Shown here one piece after another: positions 44,610-53,386 of a DNA stretch of 64,000 nt (positions are counted from its first letter, which is position 1; the number at the start of each line of letters is the position of its first letter). The stretch lies in assembly GCF_003336755.1 (NCBI RefSeq), contig NZ_QMDI01000002.1, positions 930,001 to 994,000 on the forward strand, written 5' to 3'. A model generated the notes under the pieces. That model searched no databases. It was not told where the DNA came from and was given only the letters and a program-made list of their open reading frames with translations. Made by a program: the position numbers and the translations under genes. Source of the DNA: Elioraea thermophila (ex Habib et al. 2022). GTDB lineage: Bacteria; Pseudomonadota; Alphaproteobacteria; Acetobacterales; Acetobacteraceae.

Positions 44610-45931
44610 GACAGGGCCTGCCGCCCGGCCTGGTCGCGGCCCTGTTCCTCGCCGCGGCGGTCGCCCCGCTCGCCCTTGCCGCCCTCTCCGGCGAGCCGCC
44701 CGAGGCTCTGCCGACGGAGATGGGCATCGGGCTCGGCCTCGCCGCCTTGGCCCTGATGGTCCTGCAATTCGCCCACTCCGGGCGGTTCGAGACTCTCTCG
44801 GGCCGGATCGGCATCGACCGCACCATGCGGCTGCATCGCGCCGCGGCGTTGGCCCTGTTCACCATGGCGCTGCTGCACCCCATCGCCTTCGTCTTCCCGG
44901 CCCTCCTGTCCGCGCCAAGCCATGCGTTGGAGCAGCTGTGGCGGCTGGTCGCCAAGCCGCGCATGGCGAGCGGGGTGGCGGCTCTCGTCTGTCTTGCTCT
45001 CCTCGTCCTGCTCTCGCACACCCGCCATCGGCTCGGCCTGCCCTACCAGACATGGCGGGCGCTGCACGCCGGGCTCGGTCTCGCCGCCGTCGGGTTCGCG
45101 GTCGAGCATGCGCTCTCGGTCGGGCTGTACAGCGAGGGGGAGGCTTTGCGGGCCGTGTGGCTCGCGGGCTTGGGGCTTGCCGTCGGCGCCCTCGTCTGGA
45201 CCTGGGGTGTGAAACCGTTGCTCGGTGCCCGGCAGGGCTGGCGGGTGGCCGGGGTGCGGCGGCTCGGCGACGGCTACTGGGAGCTCGTGTTGAGCCGCCC
45301 CTCGCCCGAACCGTTCGCCTTCGCCGCCGGTCAATTCGTCTGGCTCGCTGTCGGCCGCCGCGCGCCGTGGGACGACAACCCGTTCTCCATCGCCTCCGCC
45401 CCGGGCGAGCGCGACCTCGCCTTCGTCCTGCGCGAGGCGGGCGACTTCACCCGCAGCCTGAACCGCCTCGCTCCCGGCACGCCGGTGCGGGTGGATGGTC
45501 CGCACGGCGCCTTCCGCCTGGACGAGGGGGAGACCCGCGCGATCCTCCTCATCGCCGGCGGGGCAGGCATCGCGCCCGTTCTGGCGATCTGGCGCCATCT
45601 CGCGCGCGCGGGCCACCCCGCTCCGGTTCGGCTGATCTACGGCGCCCAGGTCGCCACGAAACTTCTCTATCGCGAGGAGCTCGCGGCCACTGCCGCCGCG
45701 CGGGGCTTCGGCCTCATCCTTCGGGTCGAGGAGGGCGAGCTGCCCGAGGGGGTGGGCAGGGGGCGGATCGACCGCGCCGTGCTGACGGAGGCGCTGCGCG
45801 GGCTCGATCCCGCCCGCACGCTTGTGATGATTTGCGGCCCCCGCCCGATGATGCTCGCGGTCGCCGGCGAGCTCGAGGCGCTCGGCCTTCCACCCTCGGC
45901 CATTCTCTACGAGGCCTTCGTCTATGACTGA
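44606..45931 (+). CDS. Ferric-reductase-like flavocytochrome (membrane heme domain + FAD/NAD reductase)
   Basis: 441 residues with a GTG start inside the ATPase stop (GTGA). The N-terminal half has about six membrane helices with paired histidines likely to bind heme (MRLHRAAALALFTMALLHP; WRALHAGLGLAAVGFAVEH). The C-terminal half is a ferredoxin-NADP reductase fold: FAAGQFVWLAVG, DDNPFSIASAPGE (FAD), LIAGGAGIAPVLAIW (NAD) and MICGPRPMMLAVAGEL. It would pass electrons from NAD(P)H across the membrane to ferric iron or oxygen. It is followed by an overlapping 39-codon gene. Confidence 0.88.
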   Translation: MRQGLPPGLVAALFLAAAVAPLALAALSGEPPEALPTEMGIGLGLAALALMVLQFAHSGRFETLSGRIGIDRTMRLHRAAALALFTMALLHPIAFVFPALLSAPSHALEQLWRLVAKPRMASGVAALVCLALLVLLSHTRHRLGLPYQTWRALHAGLGLAAVGFAVEHALSVGLYSEGEALRAVWLAGLGLAVGALVWTWGVKPLLGARQGWRVAGVRRLGDGYWELVLSRPSPEPFAFAAGQFVWLAVGRRAPWDDNPFSIASAPGERDLAFVLREAGDFTRSLNRLAPGTPVRVDGPHGAFRLDEGETRAILLIAGGAGIAPVLAIWRHLARAGHPAPVRLIYGAQVATKLLYREELAATAAARGFGLILRVEEGELPEGVGRGRIDRAVLTEALRGLDPARTLVMICGPRPMMLAVAGELEALGLPPSAILYEAFVYD

Positions 45932-46043
45932 GGCTGTGCGCTTGCCGCGCGTCGAGCGTCGCCTGCGCTGGCGGATCCGCGCCTTGCTCGGCGCGGTGTG
46001 GGGCGCGGTTTTCCTCTACGCCGCGCGCGCCCTCGTGCTGTGA
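45924..46043 (+). CDS. 39-residue single-helix membrane peptide
   Basis: MTEAVRLPRVERRLRWRIRA continues as LLGAVWGAVFLYAARALVL: a strongly basic first half and one membrane helix. Its ATG overlaps the last 8 nt of the flavocytochrome gene, so it is translationally coupled and may be a small accessory subunit. The orientation would place the basic part in the cytoplasm. Too short for a family call. Confidence 0.55.
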   Translation: MTEAVRLPRVERRLRWRIRALLGAVWGAVFLYAARALVL

Positions 46044-46064
46044 GGGGCGGTCGCTTCGGGCTGG

Positions 46065-46334
46065 TCAGCGCCGCACGTGGTTGGCCTCCAGCCAGGCGAT
46101 GATCGCGGCCCGTTTGGCGTCGTCCTCGGCATAATGCTCCTTGAGGAGCGTATCGAGGGCCTGGCGACGCTGGTCCGGCGTCATGGAGAGATAGGGCCTC
46201 AGCACGCGCGACGGCACGCGATGGCAGGAGGCGCAGGCCTCGGCATAGGCGCGCTCGCCCGGGTCGGTCGCTGCGCCGGCGGGGCCGACCACGGCCAGCG
46301 CGATCGCGATCACCACCCCCAGGCTTCGGCCCAT
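46065..46334 (-). CDS. Small secreted c-type cytochrome
   Basis: 89 residues. A signal peptide (MGRSLGVVIAIALAVVGPAGA) precedes AYAEACASCHRVPSRVL, with CASCH at 34-38 as the heme c attachment site. A Met in YLSMTPDQRRQAL may be the sixth ligand. The mature part is only about 67 residues, short even for class I cytochromes. It converges on the flavocytochrome operon, with 21 nt between stops, and could be its periplasmic electron partner (inference). It is divergent from the diaminopropionate lyase gene. Confidence 0.82.
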   Translation of the reverse strand: MGRSLGVVIAIALAVVGPAGAATDPGERAYAEACASCHRVPSRVLRPYLSMTPDQRRQALDTLLKEHYAEDDAKRAAIIAWLEANHVRR

Positions 46335-46399
46335 CGGTGTCTTCTCCTTCAGCCGTTTCCGCCGCAGGCTTCGCGGAGATCCCGCGTTCCGGTCAAGCG

Positions 46400-47584
46400 A
46401 TGCTTCCCGCCCTGCCCTTCCGTCTCACCCTCAATCGGTTTCGCGGCCGTGCCGGGCGGCCCGTGCTCGACCCGGCGGGCTTCGCGGAGGCGAAGGCCGC
46501 GATCACCGCCTGGCCCGGCTACGCGCCCACCCCGCTGCATGATCTGCCAGGGCTGGCGGCCGGGCTCGGCGTGGCCGCGCTCCGCTGGAAGGACGAGGGG
46601 GGCCGCTTCGGCCTCGGCTCCTTCAAGGCCTTGGGCGGGGCCTACGCGGTGGCTCGCCACCTGCGGCAAACCCTTGCTGCCGAGGGCGTCGATGCCACCG
46701 ACGCCGACCTCGCCGCCGGCCACTTCGCCGACCGAACGCGCTCCGTCACCGTCGCTTGCGCCACCGACGGCAACCACGGCCGCGCCGTCGCCTGGGGGGC
46801 GCAGCGTTTCCACTGCCGCGCGGTCGTCTTCGTCCATGCCACGGTGAGTGCGGGCCGGGCGGAGGCCATTGCGCGCTTCGGGGCCGAGGTGCGGCGGGCG
46901 GGCGCCACCTACGACGACGCCGTCCGCCTCTGCGCCGAGACGGCCGCCCGCGAAGGCTGGACGGTGATCTCCGACACGTCCTGGCCGGGCTACGAGGAGA
47001 TCCCCCGCGCCGTGATGCAGGGCTATCGGCTGATGGCGGCGGAGGCCTTCGCGCAGTGGCGGGGCGATCCGCCGACCCACGTCTTCATCCAGGCCGGAGT
47101 GGGCGGGGCGGCGGCGGCCGTCGCCGCCCAAGCCGCGGCGACCTTTGGCGAGCGGGGGCCGCGCGTGATCGTGGTCGAGCCGATGGCCTTCGACGGCATC
47201 GCCCGCAGTCTGGCCGCCGGGCGCGCGGTTCCGTCCCCGCCCGGGCCGGACACGCTGATGGCAGGCCTTGCCTGCGCCGAGCCTTCGCCGCTCGCGCTCG
47301 AGGAACTCCTCCTGCGTGCCGAGGCCGCCCTCGGCGTGCCGGAGGAGGCGGTCGCACCGGCGATGCGGCTTCTCGCGCGCGGCGTTCGCGGCGATCCGCC
47401 CGTCGTCGCCGGCGAAAGCGCGGTCGCCGGGCTGATCGGGCTCGCCCTGGCGCGCGCCAACCGCGGCGCCGCCATGGCACTCGGGCTCGGGCCCGGCTCC
47501 CGCGTCCTCCTGTTCGGCACCGAAGGGGCGACGGATCCGGATCTCTACGCCCGCCTCGTCGCCTGTCCCGAAGCCGTCGCTTGA
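46400..47584 (+). CDS. Diaminopropionate ammonia-lyase-like PLP enzyme
   Basis: 394 residues from the ATG at 46400. The fold-type II PLP motif with the Schiff-base lysine is KDEGGRFGLGSFKALGGAYA. Family-specific CATDGNHGRAVAWGAQRFHC, VISDTSWPGYEEIPRAVMQGY, HVFIQAGVGGAAAAVAAQA and VVAGESAVAGLIGL follow. Homologues (YgeX/DAPAL) split 2,3-diaminopropionate to pyruvate and two ammonia. The ribosome site is weak (TCAAGCG). The neighbours give no pathway hint. Confidence 0.9.
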   Translation: MLPALPFRLTLNRFRGRAGRPVLDPAGFAEAKAAITAWPGYAPTPLHDLPGLAAGLGVAALRWKDEGGRFGLGSFKALGGAYAVARHLRQTLAAEGVDATDADLAAGHFADRTRSVTVACATDGNHGRAVAWGAQRFHCRAVVFVHATVSAGRAEAIARFGAEVRRAGATYDDAVRLCAETAAREGWTVISDTSWPGYEEIPRAVMQGYRLMAAEAFAQWRGDPPTHVFIQAGVGGAAAAVAAQAAATFGERGPRVIVVEPMAFDGIARSLAAGRAVPSPPGPDTLMAGLACAEPSPLALEELLLRAEAALGVPEEAVAPAMRLLARGVRGDPPVVAGESAVAGLIGLALARANRGAAMALGLGPGSRVLLFGTEGATDPDLYARLVACPEAVA

Positions 47585-47632
47585 CGCCCTCCCCGTCAGC
47601 ACCCAGCGTTCCGGCTCTTCCGGGAGGAGGGC

Positions 47633-48631
47633 ATGCAGCGGACGATGCGGCATATCGCGATGATCGGCACCGGCGGGCCCGAGGTGCTCGCGCTCGCCGA
47701 GGCACCGGTGCCGGAACCCGGCCCCGGCGAGGTGCTGATCGAGGTGCACGCCGCCGGCGTCAATCGCCCCGACATCGCGCAGCGTGAGGGCCGCTACCCG
47801 CCCCCGCCGGGCGCTTCGCCCATCCTCGGGCTGGAGGTCGCTGGCGTGATCGCCGCCCTTGGCCCCGGGGTCGAGGGCTGGCGGGTGGGCGATCGCGTCT
47901 GCGCCCTGGTCAACGGCGGGGGCTATGCGGAGTTCGTCGCCGTGCCCGCGCCGCAGTGCCTGCCCATCCCTGCCGGCTACGACTTCATCCGCGCGGCCGC
48001 CATCCCCGAGACCTACTTCACGGTCTGGGCCAACCTGTTCGAGCGCGGGCATCTCACGCGCGGCGAGACCGCGCTGATCCATGGCGGCACGTCGGGGATC
48101 GGCACCACCGCGATCCAGCTCGCGCACGAGTTCGGCGCCACCGTCTACGCCACCGCGGGGTCGGCCGAAAAGTGCCTCGCCTGCCTTCGGCTGGGGGCGG
48201 CGGCAGCGATCGACTACCGCGCGCAGGACTTCGTCGAGGAGATCAAGCGGCTGACGGACGGGCGCGGCGTGGACGTGATCCTCGACATGGTGGGCGGCGA
48301 CTACATCCCGCGCAACATCCGCTGCCTCGCCCTCGACGGGCGGCTCGTCATCATCGCCTTCCTGCGCGGCTCGAAGGTGGCGGAGATGGACTTCCTGCCG
48401 GTGATGACGCGGCGGCTGACCATCACCGGCTCGACCATGCGGCCGCGCACGACGGCGCAGAAGGGCGCGATCGCCGAGGCGTTGCGGCGGCACGTCTGGC
48501 CGGTGCTGGAGGCCGGCCGCTGCGGGCCGGTGATCCACACGGTCTTCCCGCTCGCCGCGGCGGCGGACGCGCATCGGCTGATGGAGAGCTCGCAGCACAT
48601 CGGCAAGATCGTGCTCGCCGTGCGCGACTGA
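47633..48631 (+). CDS. NAD(P)H quinone oxidoreductase, PIG3 family
   Basis: 332 residues of the zinc-free medium-chain reductase family. It begins with MRHIAMIGTGGPEVLALAEAP and has VHAAGVNRPDIAQREGRYPPPPGASPILGLEVAG, ALIHGGTSGIGTTAIQLAHE (NADPH site) and VILDMVGGDYIPRNIRCLA. RPDIAQR and the GASPILGLE stretch are typical of PIG3/TP53I3 proteins. It reduces quinones one electron at a time, and its role is probably in redox protection. An ATG at 47645 is an alternative start. Confidence 0.93.
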   Translation: MQRTMRHIAMIGTGGPEVLALAEAPVPEPGPGEVLIEVHAAGVNRPDIAQREGRYPPPPGASPILGLEVAGVIAALGPGVEGWRVGDRVCALVNGGGYAEFVAVPAPQCLPIPAGYDFIRAAAIPETYFTVWANLFERGHLTRGETALIHGGTSGIGTTAIQLAHEFGATVYATAGSAEKCLACLRLGAAAAIDYRAQDFVEEIKRLTDGRGVDVILDMVGGDYIPRNIRCLALDGRLVIIAFLRGSKVAEMDFLPVMTRRLTITGSTMRPRTTAQKGAIAEALRRHVWPVLEAGRCGPVIHTVFPLAAAADAHRLMESSQHIGKIVLAVRD

Positions 48632-48819
48632 CGCTCCGTCGCAAGGCGCAGGGCACGCCGTGGAGGCCGCCGGGCGCGCGCGCCCTTCGTGTCGTTCTCG
48701 ACATGGATCGGCCCGCTGCGTTAACGCAGCGTTTACCCCCGGCCCCGAGGATGGTCGAGGGTGGACCTCGGGCACGGCCTGGCGAAGGACGGAGGGGGAC
48801 GGCACGGCGCCGACGGCAG

Positions 48820-49623
48820 ATGAGCGACGGACGAGAACGGCTCCCACCCCCTTTCGGCATTGCCTTCCAGCCGGTGGCCTCGGTCCGCACGCGGCGGCTG
48901 ACGGCGCAGGAAGCCCTGGTGCGGGGGGTCGGCGGCAGGCCCGCCGCCACCGTGCTCGGGCGTGTCGAGGCCGCGGCCAGGGCGAGTTTCGAACTCGCCG
49001 TCGTGCAGTACGCGATGGCGCGCGCGCTTGCCCTCGGCATCACGGTCGATCTGCACGTCAACCTCTCGCCGCACGTGCTGACCCGCACCGTCGGCGGCGC
49101 GGCGGAGGCGGCGGAACGGCTGCTGCGGCTTGCGGAGGCCGAGCGCTTCCCGCCGTACCGGCTCGTGCTGGAAATGACGGAAGGCGAACGGATCGACGAC
49201 CCGCCGCGGCTGCGGCGGCTGGCGGACGCCGCCCGTACGGTCAATGTCCGCCTCGCCCTCGACGATTTCGGCGCCGGCTACAACGGTCTCGGCTTGCTCG
49301 CCGAAGTCGAACCCGACGTGCTGAAGATCGACATGGCACTGACCCGGGGCATCGACCGCGACCGGGTCCGGCGGTCCATCGTCGCCGGCATCATGCGGAT
49401 GGTGGAGGGCACGGCGACCCGGGTGATTGCGGAAGGGGTGGAGACGGTGGCGGAACTCGCCGCCCTGACGGATCTCGGGGTCGAGGAGGTGCAGGGGTTC
49501 CTGATCGGCGCGCCGACCTACGAGAGGGCGATCGACACCGTCACCCTCCCCGTGCTGCGTCGCGCCGAGGCGCTGCCGCTCGATCCGGCACTGAGCCCCA
49601 TCGTCGTCGGCGCGATCCGCTGA
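48820..49623 (+). CDS. EAL-domain cyclic-di-GMP phosphodiesterase
   Basis: 267 residues, essentially a bare EAL domain. All main motifs are present: QEALVRG, VNLSPHVL, LVLEMTEGE, LALDDFGAGYNGLG, DVLKIDMAL, VIAEGVETVAEL and VQGFLIG. The catalytic Glu, Asn, Asp-Asp and Lys residues look intact, so it should hydrolyse c-di-GMP. No sensor, GGDEF or membrane part is attached, so control must come from elsewhere. The trailing W of EALxRW is replaced by G. Confidence 0.92.
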   Translation: MSDGRERLPPPFGIAFQPVASVRTRRLTAQEALVRGVGGRPAATVLGRVEAAARASFELAVVQYAMARALALGITVDLHVNLSPHVLTRTVGGAAEAAERLLRLAEAERFPPYRLVLEMTEGERIDDPPRLRRLADAARTVNVRLALDDFGAGYNGLGLLAEVEPDVLKIDMALTRGIDRDRVRRSIVAGIMRMVEGTATRVIAEGVETVAELAALTDLGVEEVQGFLIGAPTYERAIDTVTLPVLRRAEALPLDPALSPIVVGAIR

Positions 49624-49768
49624 CCGCGACCAGAGGCGGCGAGAGCGGGACGGAGAGGGCGAAAACCTCGGGCGTGAGGGGCAGCCCGCCCAGTCGCGAA
49701 CCGGACCGAGAGCCGGGGCCGAGCCACCGCCCCGAGGCGCGGCGGCACGGAATCTACGCCACGGAAGA

Positions 49769-50503
49769 TCAGCGGGCTTGACCGCGCGCCTCCGCCACCG
49801 CCTGTCGCAGCCGCGCGAGCGGAACAGCGCCCGGGAACACCGTCTCGCCCACCACATAGGCCGGCGTGCCCTGCAACCCGAGCGCCTGGGCAAGGTTGAG
49901 GGCGGCGGAAATACGCCGCGTCACCTCGGCCCCGTTCATGTCCCGCCGCAGCCGTCCCGCATCGAGCCCGACCTCCGCCGCCACCTGCAGCACCGCCGCC
50001 TCGTCGATCTCGCCGCGCAAGGCGAGCAGGGCATCGTGGAACGGGGCGAATTTGCCCTGCAGGTGGGCGGCCATCGCCGCCCGCGCCGCGGTGACCGAGG
50101 CGGGGCCGAGGATCGGCATCGGCTTCACCACCACCCGCACGTCCCGCTCCTGACGGAGGAGATCGAGGATCACCCCCCGCATCGAGCGGCAGTAGGGACA
50201 GCGATAGTCGGTGAATTCGACCACGGTGACGCGGGCGCGGGCGGGCCCGAGGACGGGGTCCTCGGCGTTGCGGAACAGGGCCTCCGCCTGCGCGCGGACC
50301 GCCGCCCGCCGTGCCTCCGCTTCCGCCTCGCGCTCGGCCGCCTCGAGGGCGGCGAAGGCCTCGCGCAGGATCGAGGGGTCGCTCACCAGCGCCTCGCGCA
50401 GGATCTCCACGATCGCCGCCCGCTGTTCCGCCGTGAAGGGCTGCGCGGTGGCGGGGAGAGGGATGAGGGCCAGGGCGGAGAGGAGGGCGAGGGCGCGCAT
50501 CAT
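49769..50503 (-). CDS. Periplasmic DsbA-family thioredoxin-fold protein
   Basis: 244 residues. The signal peptide is MMRALALLSALALIPLPATA. A helical N-terminal domain (AEQRAAIVEILREALVSDPS) precedes the DsbA-like domain with active site EFTDYRCPYCRSM (CPYC), then KPMPILGPASVTAAR and GTPAYVVGETVFPGA (cis-Pro loop). This is the Com1/BdbD-like, DsbA-related class, with an N-terminal DUF-type helical extension. It should act in disulfide formation or isomerisation. The ATG overlaps the M48 protease stop (ATGA), so the two are coupled. Confidence 0.92.
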   Translation of the reverse strand: MMRALALLSALALIPLPATAQPFTAEQRAAIVEILREALVSDPSILREAFAALEAAEREAEAEARRAAVRAQAEALFRNAEDPVLGPARARVTVVEFTDYRCPYCRSMRGVILDLLRQERDVRVVVKPMPILGPASVTAARAAMAAHLQGKFAPFHDALLALRGEIDEAAVLQVAAEVGLDAGRLRRDMNGAEVTRRISAALNLAQALGLQGTPAYVVGETVFPGAVPLARLRQAVAEARGQAR

Positions 50504-51855
50504 CGCCGCCTCTCCTCGCGCATCACCTCCGCCGCGCGCAACAGGTCCTGGGCGCGCAGCCGCGCCGGCCCCGGCGGCAGGGCGCGCTCGGCACGCGCCG
50601 CCATCTCGCGCTGCGTGCGCAGATCGCCCGAGAGCGCCGCCTCCTCGGCGAAGGCGAGGGCGGATCGCCCCTGATCGCCCGCCCGCGCATAAGCGATGCC
50701 GAGGGTGCGCCAAGTGAAGCCGGATCGCGGGTCGAGCCTGGTCGCGGTCTCCAACTCCTCGATGGCGGAGGGAAGAAGGGCGGCATCGCCGCTCTCGAGC
50801 AGGGCGCGCCCGAACGCGGCGCGGATCAGCCCCTCGCCCGGCGCGAGGCGCGCAGCGCGCCGGTAGGGCTCGATCGACTCCCGCACCCGCCCGCTCTCGA
50901 ACAGCACCTGCCCCTTCAGCTCGTGCAGCCAGGGGCTGGCGGGGCGTTCGGCGATCAGTCCATCCAGTCCGGCCACCGCCTCATCCGTGCGGCCCTGGCG
51001 GAAGGCGAGAATGGCGCGGGCATAGCGCGCGGGTGCGGACTGGTCGGAGGGGGGGTAGAGCCGCGGCACCGAGGCCGGCTCAAGGAAACCGACGAGCTTC
51101 GCCCGCACCATGCGGAACGCCTCCTCGAGTTCGGGCGGCATCGGCGTCTGGGCATGGCGCGACTCGGCGAGACGCTCGCGCAGGAACTCGATGCGATCGC
51201 GCGTCAGCGGATGCGTACGCAGATACGGGTCCTGTTTCTCGGTCAAGAGCGCCTCCTGCGCCTGCAGGCGCTCCATCAGGCGAAGCAACCCCGCCGGCGA
51301 CCAGCCGGCCCGGGCGAGGAAGGTGACCGCCGCCTGGTCGGCCGCATTCTCCTGGGTACGGGTGAAGGCGAAGAGTTCGCGCATCGCGATGCTCTGCCCT
51401 CCCATGCCGATCGCGGCGGCCGCCCCACCCTGGCCGGTCGCCGCCGCCGCCGCCGCCCCCACCAGCATGGCGGCGACCGAGCGGATCATCGCATAGCGCA
51501 ACTCCTCCGGCAGCCGGGCGAGATGGCCACCCGAGATGTGGCCCACCTCATGCGCCAGCACCCCGGCGAGCTCGTTCACGCTCTCGATCGAGGTGATCAG
51601 GCCGGTGTGCACGGCGAGCCGGTTGCCGGTGGTCACGAAGGCGTTTATCGACCGATCGGCGATGATGAAGGTGCGAACGAGCCCCCGGTCGAGCCCGGCG
51701 GCGGCGAACAGGGGCGCGTTCACCGCCCGCAGCAGCGCTTCCGTCTCGGCGTCGCGGATCAGCGTGATCGAACGGGTCTGGCCCGCGGCAGGCGCGGCGA
51801 ACGCGATCAGCGCGGCGAGCAGGACCGCCGCGGCCCTGCGCACGGCGGTCGGCAT
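50500..51855 (-). CDS. Periplasmic M48 metalloprotease with C-terminal TPR region (BepA-like)
   Basis: 451 residues from the ATG at 51855. The signal peptide is MPTAVRRAAAVLLAALIAFAAPAAG. The zinc site ELAGVLAHEVGHISGGHLARL carries HExxH, with the third ligand Glu in TRTQENAADQAAVTFLARAG. The C-terminal 200 residues are TPR-like (ARAILAFRQGRTDEAVAGLD; LHELKGQVLFESGRVRESIEPYRRAARL). BepA-type proteases check outer-membrane protein assembly. It is coupled to the DsbA-like gene, fitting a quality-control role for disulfide-bonded envelope proteins. In-frame ATGs at 51867 and 51879 would overlap the divergent gene. Confidence 0.9.
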   Translation of the reverse strand: MPTAVRRAAAVLLAALIAFAAPAAGQTRSITLIRDAETEALLRAVNAPLFAAAGLDRGLVRTFIIADRSINAFVTTGNRLAVHTGLITSIESVNELAGVLAHEVGHISGGHLARLPEELRYAMIRSVAAMLVGAAAAAATGQGGAAAAIGMGGQSIAMRELFAFTRTQENAADQAAVTFLARAGWSPAGLLRLMERLQAQEALLTEKQDPYLRTHPLTRDRIEFLRERLAESRHAQTPMPPELEEAFRMVRAKLVGFLEPASVPRLYPPSDQSAPARYARAILAFRQGRTDEAVAGLDGLIAERPASPWLHELKGQVLFESGRVRESIEPYRRAARLAPGEGLIRAAFGRALLESGDAALLPSAIEELETATRLDPRSGFTWRTLGIAYARAGDQGRSALAFAEEAALSGDLRTQREMAARAERALPPGPARLRAQDLLRAAEVMREERRR

Positions 51856-51865
51856 GCGGTGCACC

Positions 51866-53305
51866 ATGCGCGGGACCATAGACCGCCTGGTGCGGGTCGG
51901 TCTTGCCACGGCCGCGTGTGCGGTGCTCGCGGGCTGTTCGACGGTCGAGGGGCTGTTCGGCGCCTCCGGCCCGCCGCTCGGCACCCCCGGTTTCGTGCAG
52001 GGCTTCCTGGGCGGGGTGGCGGCCGAGGAGCCGCGGGCGGCGCTGATCGGGCGCGACATCCTCGCAGCAGGCGGGTCGGCGGCCGACGCTGCCGCAGCGA
52101 TGGGCTTCGCCCTCGGTGTGACCCTGCCTTCGCGCGCCTCGCTTGCCGGGGGTGGCGTCTGCCTCGCCTACGACCCCAGGCGCGACCAAGCGATCGCCGC
52201 CACCTTCCTCCCCCGCGCGCCGACCGTGCTCGACCCGGGCTCGGACCGGCCGGCCGCCTTGCCCGGCACACCGCGCGGCCTCTTTGCCCTGCATGCCCGG
52301 CTGGGGCGGCTTCCGTTCGAGCAGGTGATCGCCCCGGCCGAGCAAGCCGCCCGTTTCGGCACGCCGATGAGCCGGGCGCTGGCGCGGGACCTCGCCGTCG
52401 TCGCCACGCCGCTGTTCGCCGACCCCAACGCGCGGGCCCGTTTCGCCCGGCCCGACGGCACCCCGCTCGGCGAGGGCGATCTCCTCGTTCAGCCCGAACT
52501 CGCCAACCTGATCGGGCTGATTCGCACTCAGGGCGTGGGCGACCTCTACCAGGGTGGGCTGGCGCGACGCCTCGCCGACGCCTCGCGCGCGGCCGGCGGC
52601 GCGCTCGCCTTCGAGGATCTGCGCACGACCCTGCCGCAGCTGACGACGACGGTCGCGGTCCGGCTCGGTTCGGATGTGGTGCACGCTGCGCCGGTCGGCG
52701 GCTCCGTCGGTGCGGCGGTGGCGCTGCGGGCGCTGGCGGCGCGGGCCTCGGCGGAGGAGGCGGCAGCGGCGGCGCGCGCCGCCGCGGCAGCGGTGCGGGC
52801 GGGGGCGGATCCGCAGGCGGTGCTGGACGGCGCCACGCCGACGGGCGGGGGGCTTCCCGCCGCCCTCGGCGCGACCACCGGATTCGTCGCGGTCGATCGC
52901 GACGGCCAGGCGGTCGCCTGCGCCTTCACCAACAACAATCTGTTCGGCACCGGGCGGGTGGCGCCCGGGCTCGGGCTTGTGCTCGCCGCCGCGCCGGGGA
53001 TCGGCGCCATCCCACCCGCCCTGCCGAGCGTGCTGCTGATCTCCAACTCGCCCTTGCGCGCCGTCCGTCTGGCCGCCTCCGCCTCGGGCGGTGAAGCCGG
53101 CCCGATCGCGCTCGCCGTCGCCGCGAGCGAGGCCTTGGCGCGGCGAACGGCCGCCGAAGCGGTGGCAGCCCCGCGGCCAGGCCTCGGCGACCGGCTTGGG
53201 CGCGTCAACTTGGTGCACTGCCCGGGCTATCTGCCGCGCGACCCTTCATCCTGCAGCTGGGCCGCCGACCCGCGCGGCCACGGCCTCGCCCTCGGCGCGG
53301 ACTGA
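51866..53305 (+). CDS. Gamma-glutamyltransferase-like lipoprotein
   Basis: 479 residues. The lipobox is MRGTIDRLVRVGLATAACAVLAGC, with Cys 24 as the likely lipidated residue. The mature part has the Ntn-hydrolase gamma-glutamyltransferase layout: GRDILAAGGSAADAAAAMGFALGV, SLAGGGVCLAYDP, LPGTPRGLFALHARLG and FEQVIAPAEQAARFG. In place of the usual catalytic Thr motif there is GATTGFVAVDRDGQAVACAFTNNNLFGTGRVA, with a Thr pair in the right area. The C-terminal lobe is shorter than in typical enzymes, so activity is uncertain. The start lies only 10 nt from the divergent M48 start. Confidence 0.82.
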   Translation: MRGTIDRLVRVGLATAACAVLAGCSTVEGLFGASGPPLGTPGFVQGFLGGVAAEEPRAALIGRDILAAGGSAADAAAAMGFALGVTLPSRASLAGGGVCLAYDPRRDQAIAATFLPRAPTVLDPGSDRPAALPGTPRGLFALHARLGRLPFEQVIAPAEQAARFGTPMSRALARDLAVVATPLFADPNARARFARPDGTPLGEGDLLVQPELANLIGLIRTQGVGDLYQGGLARRLADASRAAGGALAFEDLRTTLPQLTTTVAVRLGSDVVHAAPVGGSVGAAVALRALAARASAEEAAAAARAAAAAVRAGADPQAVLDGATPTGGGLPAALGATTGFVAVDRDGQAVACAFTNNNLFGTGRVAPGLGLVLAAAPGIGAIPPALPSVLLISNSPLRAVRLAASASGGEAGPIALAVAASEALARRTAAEAVAAPRPGLGDRLGRVNLVHCPGYLPRDPSSCSWAADPRGHGLALGAD

Positions 53306-53386
53306 GCCGGGCAGGCGCGTCCCTCGGAAAAGGTTGCGGTTCCTCCCGCGACGGGGCAGCCTTGTCGGCAACGGGGAGGAACGACG

